The notes under the pieces: generated by a model
The model's input: only the letters and a program-made list of their open reading frames with translations
Database searches by the model: none
What the model was told of the DNA's origin: nothing
NCBI GenBank assembly: GCA_027475525.1
Contig: JAMWFC010000028.1
Span: 484,831-548,830 of the forward strand
Source: Macrolepiota albuminosa
Lineage: Eukaryota > Basidiomycota > Agaricomycetes > Agaricales > Agaricaceae
DNA length: 64,000 nt
Direction of reading: 5' to 3'
Shown here: positions 23,154-32,700 of the stretch, piece after piece
Layout of the letters: every line of letters starts with the position of its first letter
Numbering within the stretch: the first letter of the stretch is position 1
Made by a program: the position numbers and the translations under genes

Positions 23154-23730
23154 TTACTTACGTAAGAGAGTCGGGGAACTCTTAAGCACGACTTTGGCTA
23201 ACGTCTGTACTGGCCATAAACGTTTTGTTTGCTCGAGTATGGACAAAATTATGCCCCACAGCTGTATCACTTCTCAACAAGGCCGTGTGATAGCTCGAAG
23301 CCGGGCGAGAACTTGAAAAACTTGATGGAATTGAATGTATGTGTCTTACCCAGGCTTGCAAAGCCTTGCACCTCAACCTCTGATTACTGGACTTTGATCT
23401 TTATGTCACTTGGCAAGTGAATACTCATCGAAATATTTGTTTGACTTAACAGTGCATATCTCTGGAAGCCAGGGATGAGTACTTACTGTACATAAAAGAT
23501 CGTTTTTCATAAATAACGCCACGAAGACATTTTGACCATATGAACCAGTCGGTGCAAGCATTCCATGGATCCTCCTTGGCCGTTTGTAATGCAGAGTTCC
23601 TTGATCAGATTGGACTTGATGACATGGAGAGCAAGGTACTAATGGCTAATTATAGATGAAATTACACAGCAAAGGTGACAATTTCTATTGCATTATGGCG
23701 CCAAGATCAGGTGCGTATAAGCCTAGGCCT
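23154..23730. other. Right flank of the LINE, no gene supported
   Basis: Host DNA that was contiguous with 14832 before the insertion. CpG content rises here compared with the flanks on the left. Short frames occur on both strands, none with a recognised domain. The 3' end of the CFEM-like gene lies at 23731. Confidence 0.5.
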
Positions 23731-24768
23731 CTAGACCAGTGCCAGAGCCATACCAGCGACAACACCAACTCCTACACCAACAACACCATTCAACGTGAAA
23801 AGGGTAAAGGCACCATTAGAAGGTGTAACGCCGGCGACATCACTCGTCGAGGTCGAAGCCTGGGAGTCAGTTGCTGCAGTGGCAGAGGAGCCACTCATTG
23901 TCGTTACCGTAGACTGGGAGATAGGCGTAAACGAAGTAGCTGATTCTGTAGGCATCGGTGCAGGTCCCGGGCTTGATGTTGGAGAGATCCTTGTGTCAGA
24001 TCGCGAGAGAGTTGAAGTGCCGAAGGACGGCTGCACGGTTTGAATGGAGTAAATGTTGTATCCAGTGGCGCTCGCGGAACTAGAGGAGAGAGTAAGAGAC
24101 CCTTTTAAAAAACCTTGGCACGACGCAGTGAACTCTGTGCAAATTTAGGCTTGGTAAAACAATAGCAGTTGGGAACTGCGTACTGTCGCGGATCCCTTGT
24201 GCAAACATTTCCTGGCTCGGATCAACAGAAACAACGCAATCTAGGCAGCTGTCCAACATGTGCGCGAAGGAGGTAGTACATAGACAAAGTGGATTGGGAC
24301 ACATCTATTATCCAATAATCAGCCTTGTTTCTTTACTGAATTCGAGCAAATGCACTTCAGAAGCCTCATATGCGGTATCACAAACGCTTTGACACTGTCG
24401 AGGTAGTACATAGACAAGCTGGATTGGGACATCTCTATCATCCGATAATCAGCCTTGTTTCTTTACTAGATTCGAGCAAATGCACTTCAGAAGCCACATC
24501 TAGGGAATTGCAAACGCTTTTACACTGTCACAAGTCAGCATGGCTTCAGTTCAGCACTTGCATGAGCACGAACCTGGGGAGGTACGCCCGGGAGACCAGT
24601 CTGGCGGGTGAGAAGGTTGCTCAACAAATCCCTTGATTTCACGAGAGAGCTCCCTGATACTTCAGGAAACTGAAATCAGTTCAGGGTCATAAGAAAGTTG
24701 CACTGCACTAATTTACCTTGAGATACCAACAAGCCGGCGAGGAGGAGGATTTTGCGAGCGGACATCAT
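23731..24768 (-). CDS. CFEM-like eight-cysteine GPI-anchored protein
   Basis: A predicted secreted, GPI-anchored wall or membrane protein with several introns. Exon 1 (24768-24717) encodes MMSARKILLLAGLLVSQ, a signal peptide, and ends at a GTAAAT donor. The cysteine module includes CQSVC, CPNPLCLC and CLDC, then one more Cys after the next block, eight in all, as in CFEM-type proteins, although the spacing is not the classical one. The tail is Ser/Thr/Pro-rich and ends in a hydrophobic helix (VVGVGVGVVAGMALALV) just before TAG 23733-23731, typical of GPI signals. Splice sites between 24716 and 24080 are my reading; the last intron probably ends at the CTAG before 24070. An exon pair inside the gene is duplicated (see next entry). 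CFEM proteins act in iron/heme uptake, adhesion or virulence in other fungi; no function is assigned here. Confidence 0.7.
24271..24530 (-). repeat. 130-bp exon-intron-exon duplication in the CFEM-like gene
   Basis: Two diverged copies, 24271-24400 and 24401-24530, each containing an acceptor (GACAG), a short exon (C-x3-VC...ASE), a 50-nt intron starting GTGCAT and a second exon (CPNP-CLCTT). The upstream copy (24401-24530 on the minus strand) reads CKSVCNSLDVASE, the downstream copy CQSVCDTAYEASE. Reading straight through both copies meets a TGA, so one copy is probably skipped in splicing. Confidence 0.8.
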
Positions 24769-25707
24769 CAATGGGTGGGTTGTACACAGTCACCAAGGTA
24801 GAGTTTGTGGGTGCAAGGTGTCATCACGATTTACAGTCTACCTGATGCGACATATCAGTAATTTGAAGAACATTTCAGCCATGGAAAAACTCTGATGCCA
24901 AGATCAAAAAAGCGGTCCGTTTTGATCCAGCGCTGTCTCAAAAGAGGCGAGAATATGTTTGTATCCTTTGCTCAACGTGAACGTATAAGAGTGTATCAGG
25001 AATCTACGAGTATCGGTCTAATGTGTGATAAGCTTATGGCAGTTATTACCATAAATCCACAGAGGGCGGTACGAACCGAATTCCGGAACGTGCCACGAAT
25101 CGCGGTCACATGCTCCTTTGTCGCTTGAACTATCACGTTCGTACTTTTCGCTACCCTCCCCACCCAATTCCTTTTATCGAATGCTGTCTTTCGTTATCCT
25201 CCGCTTGCGTCGTCGATGGTGTGGTAGGAAAACGGACTTGACAGATGGAAAAATGCATGAAGAAGGTCTGACACGCAAAATGGATTCAACACGAGCTAGA
25301 AAAAGGTACACATAAAAACAACGAGAATTGGAAAGTGGAAAAGACGGATGGAAAGATGGATGGACGGATTGGGAAATCGACTGGACAAATATGGAAAGAG
25401 GGAATAATGTTTATAATTGCGAGACCGACCAACGGTCGAAATGTAAATACGGACGGGAATCGACGATGGAGGGCGTCCAGGACAAGGATCGGCGATCCAG
25501 AGAAACTGTCGAATAGGTATAAAAAGACTTGCTCTGGCAATAGAAAGATAGGACTCCACAGCCCACGCTTTCTAAGTCTTCTTAGTTCTCTTCTCGGTAC
25601 ATATCTGGTATCTTGTACTGGTCGACACCACGAGCGACATCGTCTTTGATCCTCAATCATATTTTGGCTCCTCTCGCAGAAACGAATTCTATTCTCCCGC
25701 GGACTAT
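24769..25707. promoter_or_regulatory. Divergent intergenic region
   Basis: About 940 bp between the 5' ends of the CFEM-like gene (minus) and the DM9 gene (plus). It must hold both promoters. The part at 25219-25254 (GTAGGAAAACGGACTTGACA) and the part at 25620-25700 are found again, fused, at 26499-26625. No clear TATA box or transcription-factor site was identified. Open frames inside are in conflicting directions and show no domain. Confidence 0.5.
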
Positions 25708-26376
25708 ATGGGCGCAGGCGGCACTCCCCCTCCGACTCCCCCTCCTTTCCCGAGTACTGAACATGGTGCTCCTGTCTCGAATGCCGCTCCCGATTCCCCA
25801 TCTGTCCCTCAGTCCTCCACCCTTCAGGCAGCTCGTGTACCGCCATGTGGTTATCGTGTACCTCTGACGACAACATCTCCTTTCCCTGACGCTGCAGTCA
25901 CTGGTTCGCCCGTATGTCATGATGCCGATGGTTCACCCCTCTTCATCGGCTCTGCCTCCTTCAAGAACTCGCGCCAGCCCTGTAAGATCGGACCTCATCT
26001 CCAGCCTTTTGCCTCGGTCGCTTATGGTGGCAAGGAGCACCCGCACCACGGAGATTTTGATCTTCTCCCCTTCGATCCACAGACGATGGAGTGGGTTCAT
26101 ACCTCGAACGGTCACATACCTTGGCGGAGTCGCCCTATCGAAGGCGGATATGACGAAAATGGCGACAGATTGTATCATGGTCTTGCATTGGTAAATGGAG
26201 TCAAAGTTCCTGGCAAGACGGGCGCCCACTTAGGTGCTTGTCATGTTTCATCCGGAGGGGCTGAGGTTGTTGTCGCCGAGTACGAAATTTTGTGCTGGCG
26301 ACAAGCTGGCAATTGGCGACAAGGCGTTAAAGTTAAACGAGGCCGAGGCCGGGGAACGAGAATGAGCGGTCGGTAA
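25708..26376 (+). CDS. DM9 (DUF3421) domain protein, 222 aa
   Basis: A single open frame with two DM9-type repeats. Repeat 1 is about residues 66-120 (GSPLFIGSASF, CKIGPHL, ASVAYGGKEH, FDLL). Repeat 2 is about 137-195 (GGYDENGDRLYHGLALV, VKVPGKTGAHLGACHV, GGAEVVVAEYEIL). The pattern G-x-Y-V/H-G-R/L-A, VPGK and GG-E then Y-E-x-L is the DM9 signature. The first 60 residues are Pro/Ser-rich and disordered, and the last 25 are Arg/Lys/Gly-rich. No signal peptide is seen. Animal DM9 proteins bind mannose; the role in fungi is not known to me. The start at 25708 is the first ATG of the open frame; an upstream intron cannot be excluded. Codon use and CpG content look native, unlike the surrounding transposons. 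Confidence 0.8.
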   Translation: MGAGGTPPPTPPPFPSTEHGAPVSNAAPDSPSVPQSSTLQAARVPPCGYRVPLTTTSPFPDAAVTGSPVCHDADGSPLFIGSASFKNSRQPCKIGPHLQPFASVAYGGKEHPHHGDFDLLPFDPQTMEWVHTSNGHIPWRSRPIEGGYDENGDRLYHGLALVNGVKVPGKTGAHLGACHVSSGGAEVVVAEYEILCWRQAGNWRQGVKVKRGRGRGTRMSGR

Positions 26377-26498
26377 TGTACAAGAAACGGAGGAGAGGAT
26401 ATCAGCTCGTGTTCGTCGGAATATATATGTTGTAGTATGTAGTATCAACGTAATGTCCAAGAGTTCTCTCCTCACCAAAAAAATGGTGACCGAGGCAG

Positions 26499-26625
26499 AT
26501 CTGTGGTAGGAAAACGGACTTTGACAGATGGAAATGGTCGGCACCACGAGCGTCATCGTCTTTGATCCTCAATCACACTCTGACTCTTTTCGCTGAAACA
26601 AATCCTATTCTCTCCACTCGACTTT
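26499..26625 (+). pseudogene. Partial duplicate of the DM9 gene leader
   Basis: GTAGGAAAACGGACTTTGACAG (26507 region) matches 25226-25246. It is followed at once by a match to 25620-25700 (CATCGTCTTTGATCCTCAATCA in both). About 370 bp present in the original are missing between the two parts. Homology fades near 26625, so the coding region was not copied in recognisable form. It lies directly downstream of the DM9 gene: a tandem copy with an internal deletion. Confidence 0.65.
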
Positions 26626-27034
26626 CGTACCCTAGGAGGAAACTATCACGCGGCAGGTATCTCCTCTTGTTATCGTCTACTCGTGCTCTGACTCCAGGGA
26701 ACGACCGACTATCGAGGACATTCCCTCAGTGAGACTATCCCTCTACTACAACGGGTTTCCTATTCACCGATGCCGCCACCCCTTGGTTTGCCTGGTTCAC
26801 GTGACACCCAATTAGGCTTAGTTTACCGCTAAAAGAATACGATATATTTCTTGACTTATACGCAATACGCAATGATAGGACTGATCGCATGGACGTCACC
26901 GATTACACGTCTCATCTATACTTTGACGAAACCTCCTTTTTTATTCAAACGTGGGTCACCTGCGCCCCACCTCTCTGAAAAAGGATGTTCTCCTCAAAGG
27001 AATGTGGCGTTTCCCAAATACGAACGTAGCCCCT

Positions 27035-27165
27035 CTATCGAAAGAAAATTGCATAAATACCCCCAGGATGCGGGATGAGCTGCAGCATTCCAATTCCTTC
27101 TCTTCGGATTGGACACACCACACCACAAAATCGCACACTCAGCCTCACATTGACTCACTTGCACC
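27035..27165 (+). promoter_or_regulatory. Probable core promoter of the secreted Gly/Trp/Tyr-rich gene
   Basis: A TATA-like CATAAATA (27052-27059) precedes a pyrimidine-rich stretch (TCCAATTCCTTCTCTTC, about 27089-27105) and a CACA/CTCA-rich leader ending in GCACCATGA. The TATA-like box is about 110 bp upstream of the ATG, a common arrangement in fungal secreted-protein genes. Confidence 0.4.
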
Positions 27166-27723
27166 ATGAAATTCAACACCATCGCAGTGACCGTCATCTT
27201 CTTCCAGACGGCGTTCGCCGCACCTCATCTCAAGGCCCCTGCCTCGGATCACTTGAGCGAGGTTAGCTCTCTCCCTTCCGTGTTGCGACAGGATACTAAT
27301 CCCCCTTGTAAAGCGCTCAACTGAGCACAATGAACCACACGCCATGGAGCAGCCGCAGGTTTTGCATCAGAACGAACCGAAGCTCGGGTGGAACCCCCCG
27401 CACAGAGTTCAATCCGTCCCACATGAGGAAAATCAGCATTATCGTCGTGGTGGGTGGGGATATAATGACTGGGACGATGATAGGTATGATGAAGGGTATA
27501 CTCGCAAGTGGTGGGGCGGGAAGGATCGTGGATATGATATAATGACTGGGACGATGATAGGTATGATGAAGGGTATACTCGCAAGTGGTGGGGCGGGAAG
27601 GATCGTGGATATGGGTACAGTAAAAACCAGTGGGGTGGGGATAGGTGGGGGTATAAAGGAGGCCGTCGGTATGGTGGAGGGTACGGGTGGGATAATGATC
27701 GTGATTATGGGTATGGGTGGTAA
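27166..27723 (+). CDS. Small secreted Gly/Trp/Tyr-rich protein
   Basis: Exon 1 (27166-27261, 32 codons) encodes MKFNTIAVTVIFFQTAFA, a clear signal peptide, then AAPHLKAPAS-type sequence. A 52-bp intron (27262-27313) has GTTAGC donor, GATACTAAT branch site and AAG acceptor. Exon 2 starts RSTEHNEPHAMEQPQ and becomes rich in Gly, Trp, Tyr, Asp and Arg (GWGYNDWDDDRYDEGY). A 77-bp duplication at 27459-27612 shifts the frame. If one copy is removed, exon 2 is 333 nt and the Gly/Trp/Tyr-rich pattern continues to TAA at 27721-27723, giving 142 residues. If the duplication is real the frame instead runs to 27739 with an unrelated Met/Gly/Ile-rich tail. The protein resembles fungal cell-wall or effector-like low-complexity proteins; no family is assigned. 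Confidence 0.65.
27459..27612. repeat. 77-bp tandem duplication (site 9), inside a gene
   Basis: Identical copies 27459-27535 and 27536-27612, starting GATATAATGACTGGGACG. Because 77 is not a multiple of three it breaks exon 2 of the secreted-protein gene. Confidence 0.97.
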
Positions 27724-28006
27724 TGGAAGAAATTTCTGAGTAGTTCCGGGATAGTTGTCCTGTTATGATTTTTCGTCACATATAAACCTAATTGGTTCCT
27801 TCATTGGTGTAATTGTCATTTCCTTTTCGACCTGCTTGCGATGTAACCCTTTCCAACGAGATTAGCTGGTACTGATGCGTGACAAAACGAGTTCATCGGT
27901 TGTTCGATTAGTCCGTACGAAAGAGTTCGTATACCTATACAGAATAGATACGAGCAGGATTACCCAGTAGCCTTTTCATGACATGGTATCGCGAAGATTC
28001 ATGCAC

Positions 28007-28440
28007 TTAGAAGAAAATCGCCAACGCGGCAGCTGCAGCCGCAACCACAGCCCTGCCAGCGGTCTCCCTCCCTCGTCTTCGAGACGCACTATTCTTATTT
28101 CCGCCCTTTACCCCTCCAATTCCACCAGCTGATTTTGTTTGCGAAGGATTAACAGCATTAGACGAGGGTGTTGGGATTTGGACGTTCCTAGCACTGGTTG
28201 CCGAGGTCAACGCATCCGGGTCGACAGAGGTGAATGAATTTCCAGCAAACGTTGATGTCTCAGGGACTGCTCCACTGAGCGTGGTCGCGGGGAGAACTAC
28301 GCCAGCCAGATTACAAGCTTGGACATATTCTAAGTTTATTTTCGTGGAGGTCAGGCTGTGATCATATATGCCAGAAAAAGACTGACCGGCGACCGCAGTT
28401 TGACCAGACTGGATAGCGTCTGCAGGTGGAGTGACTAGTG
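28007..28440 (-). pseudogene. 3' part of a second CFEM-like GPI protein gene
   Basis: The reading frame shows YVQACNLAGVVLP, which looks like the end of a CFEM-like cysteine module. It continues through a Ser/Thr/Pro/Asn-rich stretch, a basic segment (RRRGRE) and a hydrophobic tail AVVAAAAAALAIFF just before the stop, as in GPI-anchored proteins. The cysteine-rich N-terminal exons and signal peptide expected upstream are absent: at about 28440 the sequence enters a GC-rich repeat. The frame continues into the repeat by chance to 28519. Probably a gene cut off at its 5' side by an insertion. Confidence 0.55.
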
Positions 28441-28605
28441 ATGTGCCGGCTTGGGCTTGAGGCCGCAGGCCGAGCTGAGCTGAGCCCATATAGGCCGGGC
28501 CAGGCCGGGCTTTCTTCAAAGCTTGGGAGAGCCTGAAGCTCGGCTTTGAATTTTGAAAAGCCTGAGCCGTGGGCCTGAGCCGCGGCCCTCACAGCCACTG
28601 ATTGT
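28440..28605. repeat. GC-rich dispersed repeat (GGCCGGGCC type), copy 1
   Basis: Composed of degenerate GGCTTGGGC, GAGCTGAGC, GGCCGGGCCAGGCC and AAGCC-type words. A related copy is at 41225-41345 (GAGCCGGGCCAGGCCTGAGC, CAGCTTTGAATAT against CGGCTTTGAATTT). It may be a small hAT-like MITE, as CAGTGGCTG occurs at its right edge on the minus strand, but ends and target duplication are not clear. Confidence 0.5.
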
Positions 28606-28942
28606 GATGGATCGGGCAAGTGTAGAGTGTGGTTGCCCGGGGTTAATTCGTACGCCCATTCTTATCTACTTCACTCTTCACATATCACGCCCTATCTCAT
28701 CTATCACTGCTCGCACCAGATTGTGTTTCCATTGGAAAAAGTAGAAAACAAAGTTGTTATGCAATTTCCAATGTGCCAATTTTCAAAAGAAAAAGGCACT
28801 TTCCTTTGTTGAATGACTCTTTTTGTGGAATATTAGTACATCAGAAATAGCATAACAGCTTTCTTTTACACTTTTTCCACTGGAAACACTTTCCAGTATC
28901 AGCAGTGTATTCTCTTTGACCTTTACTCACTGCCATTGTTCC

Positions 28943-28947
28943 ACACC
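28943..28947. repeat. TSD of gypsy element 1, left copy
   Basis: ACACC here and ACACC at 40458-40462 flank the two LTRs, the 5-bp duplication expected from a gypsy integrase. Confidence 0.85.
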
Positions 28948-29121
28948 CGTAACTGGTGGTTACAAGCTAGAACTATCTTGTGTGTATCACACAGTGCTAA
29001 ATCAGACCGCAGTATCAGATTTGACTAGTACTAGAGTGAAAACAAGATGTTATCCTTATGTAATACTTTACTGAATGATTAGAGCGTTGTTGACGCTAGT
29101 AACAAGTGTGACTCCATTACA
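28948..29121 (-). repeat. 3' LTR of gypsy element 1
   Basis: About 174 bp; ends CGTAAC...CCATTACA on plus (TGTAAC/GTTACA expected, first T changed to C). It aligns with 40292-40457 with about nine differences, all transitions, and one small indel near 29085. Confidence 0.9.
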
Positions 29122-29131
29122 TACCCCCCAA
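29122..29131 (-). promoter_or_regulatory. Polypurine tract of gypsy element 1
   Basis: Read on the minus strand, TTGGGGGGTA lies directly upstream of the 3' LTR, where plus-strand DNA synthesis would be primed. Confidence 0.6.
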
Positions 29132-29464
29132 TGAGACTGAGTACTCAGTCTTAGGAAGGGAGTTGGAGTGACATGAGAGATGCACGATAGTGCAAGCAAC
29201 AGAGTAACATGCGTACCACGTTGCTGCAAAGCGTTAGCATTACTTGCAACGTAAGTGTGTCATCTGGACAGAATAGGGAGCAGTCTCTTATCAGATGGGT
29301 GCGCATGTGATGCCAGCAGTGAAAATATTTGAATAAGTCAAATAAACAAAATGGAATGACCCCTCCTCTGGGTCCGCTGTATATACACACTACTCTGGGG
29401 TGCGTATCAGCTGCAAAATTTCGAGTGAATTACTCGGAGGTACCTACACAACAAAAATATGGGT

Positions 29465-32400
29465 CTAGGACTCGTCTGATGATGCTCCTGCAACCGTGCC
29501 CATCTCAGTCACCATTGACTCCTCCTCCAGTGCGATGTTAATTGTGGGAGGGGGAGGCGCCGATTCTGTCCTCAGTGGGGTGATAGGCCCCTCGACTACA
29601 GGCGTGTCTACCACCATAGACTCAGTTAGTGCGACGTTAATCGCTGAAGCATTGGTAGGTAGCGTACCATGTGCTGCTGTGAGTGTTAGGAGATTGACCC
29701 AGTTTGGGTCCATGTCGGCTGCAGGCATGTCATATGCTGCTGTGTGTTTTAGGAGGCTGACCTGGTTTGGGTCCATGCCAATTGAGATAGTAGAGGCCAT
29801 TGGCCTCGGGGTTTTCAGGAAGACGACTTTCCTTGTCATGCTTGAACATAAGACAATAATGATTGTCTTCAGTCATCTCCCGCCATCCATCCCATTGTGG
29901 GATTATGGGAGGGGTGCTGTATTTGTTCAAGCGCTCCATGCGCTTGTCGTTGATTTGTTGGAAGATGTCCATAGACATTGTGGGAGCGTGGAACTGCTGT
30001 TCCAGGAAGACCACTCCATAGGTATATGCATAGACCACCCAGTTGGCCGGTATCTGGTTGTGTAATAAGATGCGTAACACATTGTCGTCAGAGAAGTTCC
30101 ATGCGAAGTTGTCTGGTATGTGCACGGGGTGAAGTTCCAGCTGGGGCCCTCTCTGGGGCTCAAACGGCTGGTCTGAGAACATGGCATTATAGGAGGCGAT
30201 AGCCTTGTGGTACAGACCTGGGCGGGCCATGATGAGGATCATGTGCTGCACAATCACGGGCTTGGCTGCGCTGTTAGCGCAAAGAGCTTGGCATAAGATG
30301 AACCCAAAGAGGGTTCACTAGTGCATGCGGTAGGCATGATCAACTGCAATGCCCTGATAAGTGTTTTCCAAACCAGGATGAGCAAAGATCAGCACGTACT
30401 GCACAAGCTGATCCAGGTCAAACAGTATGGCTGGGTCTTGAGCGTGCATTACCTGCAGCACGGTCAAGCCATCTTCTTTCATGCGCAGAAGGTGCCCCGG
30501 AATGTGTCAGCGCTCAACGAGCGCAAGGTTGTCAGCCCCCTGGATTGGGCTGACGAGGTTCTGGTACTGAGGGTCCTTCATCAGGAGCATCATCATTTGG
30601 TTGTGTAGTGACTCATTGGTTCGCTGAGCAAACATCTGAAGCTCCGTGATGAGGAGGTAGGCGGTAATTTGTTCACAACGAGAAGCATGGTTGTTCGAAT
30701 AGTATTTGTAGAGCCAATCCAGCTCTAATGGAGTGCAGGGGAGACTGTGAGAGGAATACTTGTAAATAACGCTGGCAGGAATGCCAGCATGGTGCTCAGA
30801 AGAGAACTCATATGCTGCTGCCCAATTGGCCTCGGCTCCCAACAGCATGGTATTTGAATGATACAAATAATAAGTGCAGTGGCTGAGTGCTCCTCTGAAG
30901 CACGAGTTTGTTTGCTCAATATTGAGCGGCCCCCACACCTTCACCCCCAATCCATTGGGAATTCTCTCTGAGAACTCATCCTCGGCCCTCTGTTTAAGGG
31001 CCTGCAGCTCCTTGGCACAAATTGCCTTCTTCTTCGCAATGCGCTTATTGCGTGATACTCGCTGGAATTGGTCTGCCACTGATTCCCCTTCCTCTGCCTC
31101 CTCCTCATGCTCTGAGCTCGACTCTCTATAGTCACTCTCATTGGATAAGGAGGCCATGGGTGCTTTGCCTTTTCCAGGCATGGGCTGATTTCTTGAGGTC
31201 ACCACCAGACTGTCATATTGCTCTGGGGAGTGAGGGTCAGTGGTCAAGATGACCACAGGAAAGTGTGCCTGCAGTGCAGGCATGGTAATGGGCAACAGAA
31301 ACAACATCAATACTTTCCCAGCCTGTGTGGGAATGCCAGCCAGGAACTCTATCACCTCCAGCTTCGAGGCATTAAGAGGAGGCTTACGGCCTTGACGTTG
31401 ACATGAAGACCCCAACTTGGCCGGGGTGAGTGATTCGAATGGTGGCTGAGCCACCAGAGGGGCAGGTGCATTTTGTGCCAGAGTTCTCTCTCCAGGCTCA
31501 GCATGAGGGATGACAGTAACAGGTGCTCTTGGCACCACATCAACAGTTTTGGGCCCCATAGGTGGAGCCCGAGACGATGCAGTTTCCTGCTGACCCAGGG
31601 ACAGACCTGCCAAGGGTTCACTGACTGCAGCCAGCAACTCTGAGGAGGCCTGAGGGCCCAGGTTGGGTAACCGTGATGACAAGGCAATGGGCTGAGCAGG
31701 CTGCTCAAGGCGCATGAATTGTGCAGCTGATGGCATCCTTGCCCATGGAGGTTCGACTGGTCAACTGGGCTGATATTTAGCCCTCTTGACCTTGGCGGTC
31801 AGTTTCTCAAACATAGAAACTTTGCGCTTAGATGCGCATTTGATCTGTTCCAGTGCTGCAACGCGCTGCCTCTTCATCAGCTTGATCTGATCAAGCAATC
31901 CCTCCATCACCATCACAGCCAGACTGTCCTGCAGGCAACGCGCTGCCTCTTCATCAGCTTGATCTGATCAAGCAATCCCTCCATCACCATCACAGCCAGA
32001 CTGTCCTGCAGAAGGACGCAGTTGCAGGGACTGGCTGTCCTGCTGCTTCCAATCTGCCCAACAGTACGTCTGGCACTGCTAACTTCTGCGCTTGTGGCGC
32101 AGGCTCCACATACAACTCTGCCACGGGCATGGCACTGACGGCGGCCCCATCACCACACCCGCATACATCAGATTCAACGCAGACAAGCATGACGATGGTT
32201 CCTGATAATAGCGCTCATGATGCATGCTGTCCTCCAGGTGCCCATAGTGCCCTTTGTCATTGACCTCCATCTCTTATGAGTGGAGGGGCATCTAGTATGG
32301 AAGCAGCTCCTTGTGGCCTGGATAGGCCACACCCACTGACTGAAACTGGCTTGCCGCTGGATATGGCAGCTGCCTCTGGTATTGAATGGGATAATCTCAC

Positions 32401-32515
32401 GTTTGTATATTTGGGGGTCTCCCCCCTCCACTAGAGCCTTGCCAGCTCTGATCACTCTTTTGCGGCCCCCAATAGGCCATTGTACGTGACACGTAAGCTA
32501 TGTGTATTGGGACTG
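29465..32515 (-). pseudogene. Extra ORF between pol and 3' LTR (sense), broken
   Basis: Downstream of the chromodomain, in the sense direction, lies coding sequence for a large protein unrelated to gag or pol. The longest open part (31736-30507, 409 codons) has a Pro/Ala-rich N-terminal part, an acidic stretch (SSSEHEEEAEEGES), a basic coiled segment (RNKRIAKKKA) and a globular part with PNGLGVKVWGPLN, SHCTYYLYH and SLPCTPLELDWLYKYY. Further pieces continue at 30480-30320 and 30257-29730 (PGLYHKAIASYNAMF, WNFSDDNVLRILLHNQIP, IPQWDGWREMTED). The probable start region is MAYWGPQKSDQSW near 32480-32440. A 77-bp duplication lies inside (31858-32011). I recognise this as a type of conserved hypothetical protein of agaricomycete retroelements, with no known function. 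Confidence 0.6.
31858..32011. repeat. 77-bp tandem duplication (site 10)
   Basis: Identical copies 31858-31934 and 31935-32011 starting GCAACGCGCTGCC, inside the extra ORF of gypsy element 1. It breaks a predicted helical stretch (MVMEGLLDQIKLMKRQR). Confidence 0.97.
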
Positions 32516-32700
32516 AGGAAAGAAAGAAAAAAAGACACAATCTCCCAACTTCGCTAGTGGTGTAAATACACGCTATCTGGCCTCTCACTGGCAATCATAG
32601 TTGCATAAACAGTCACAATCAGCAGCCACAATTAGTAGCCACCCGGTTAGTCACCGGCTATCAAAGTGGACTTCGTCCACATTCCACCACCACACATGCA

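Noticed and set aside
28007..28519. A complete 170-residue protein
   Set aside because: The first 30 codons come from a GC-rich dispersed repeat; the expected signal peptide and cysteine module are absent.
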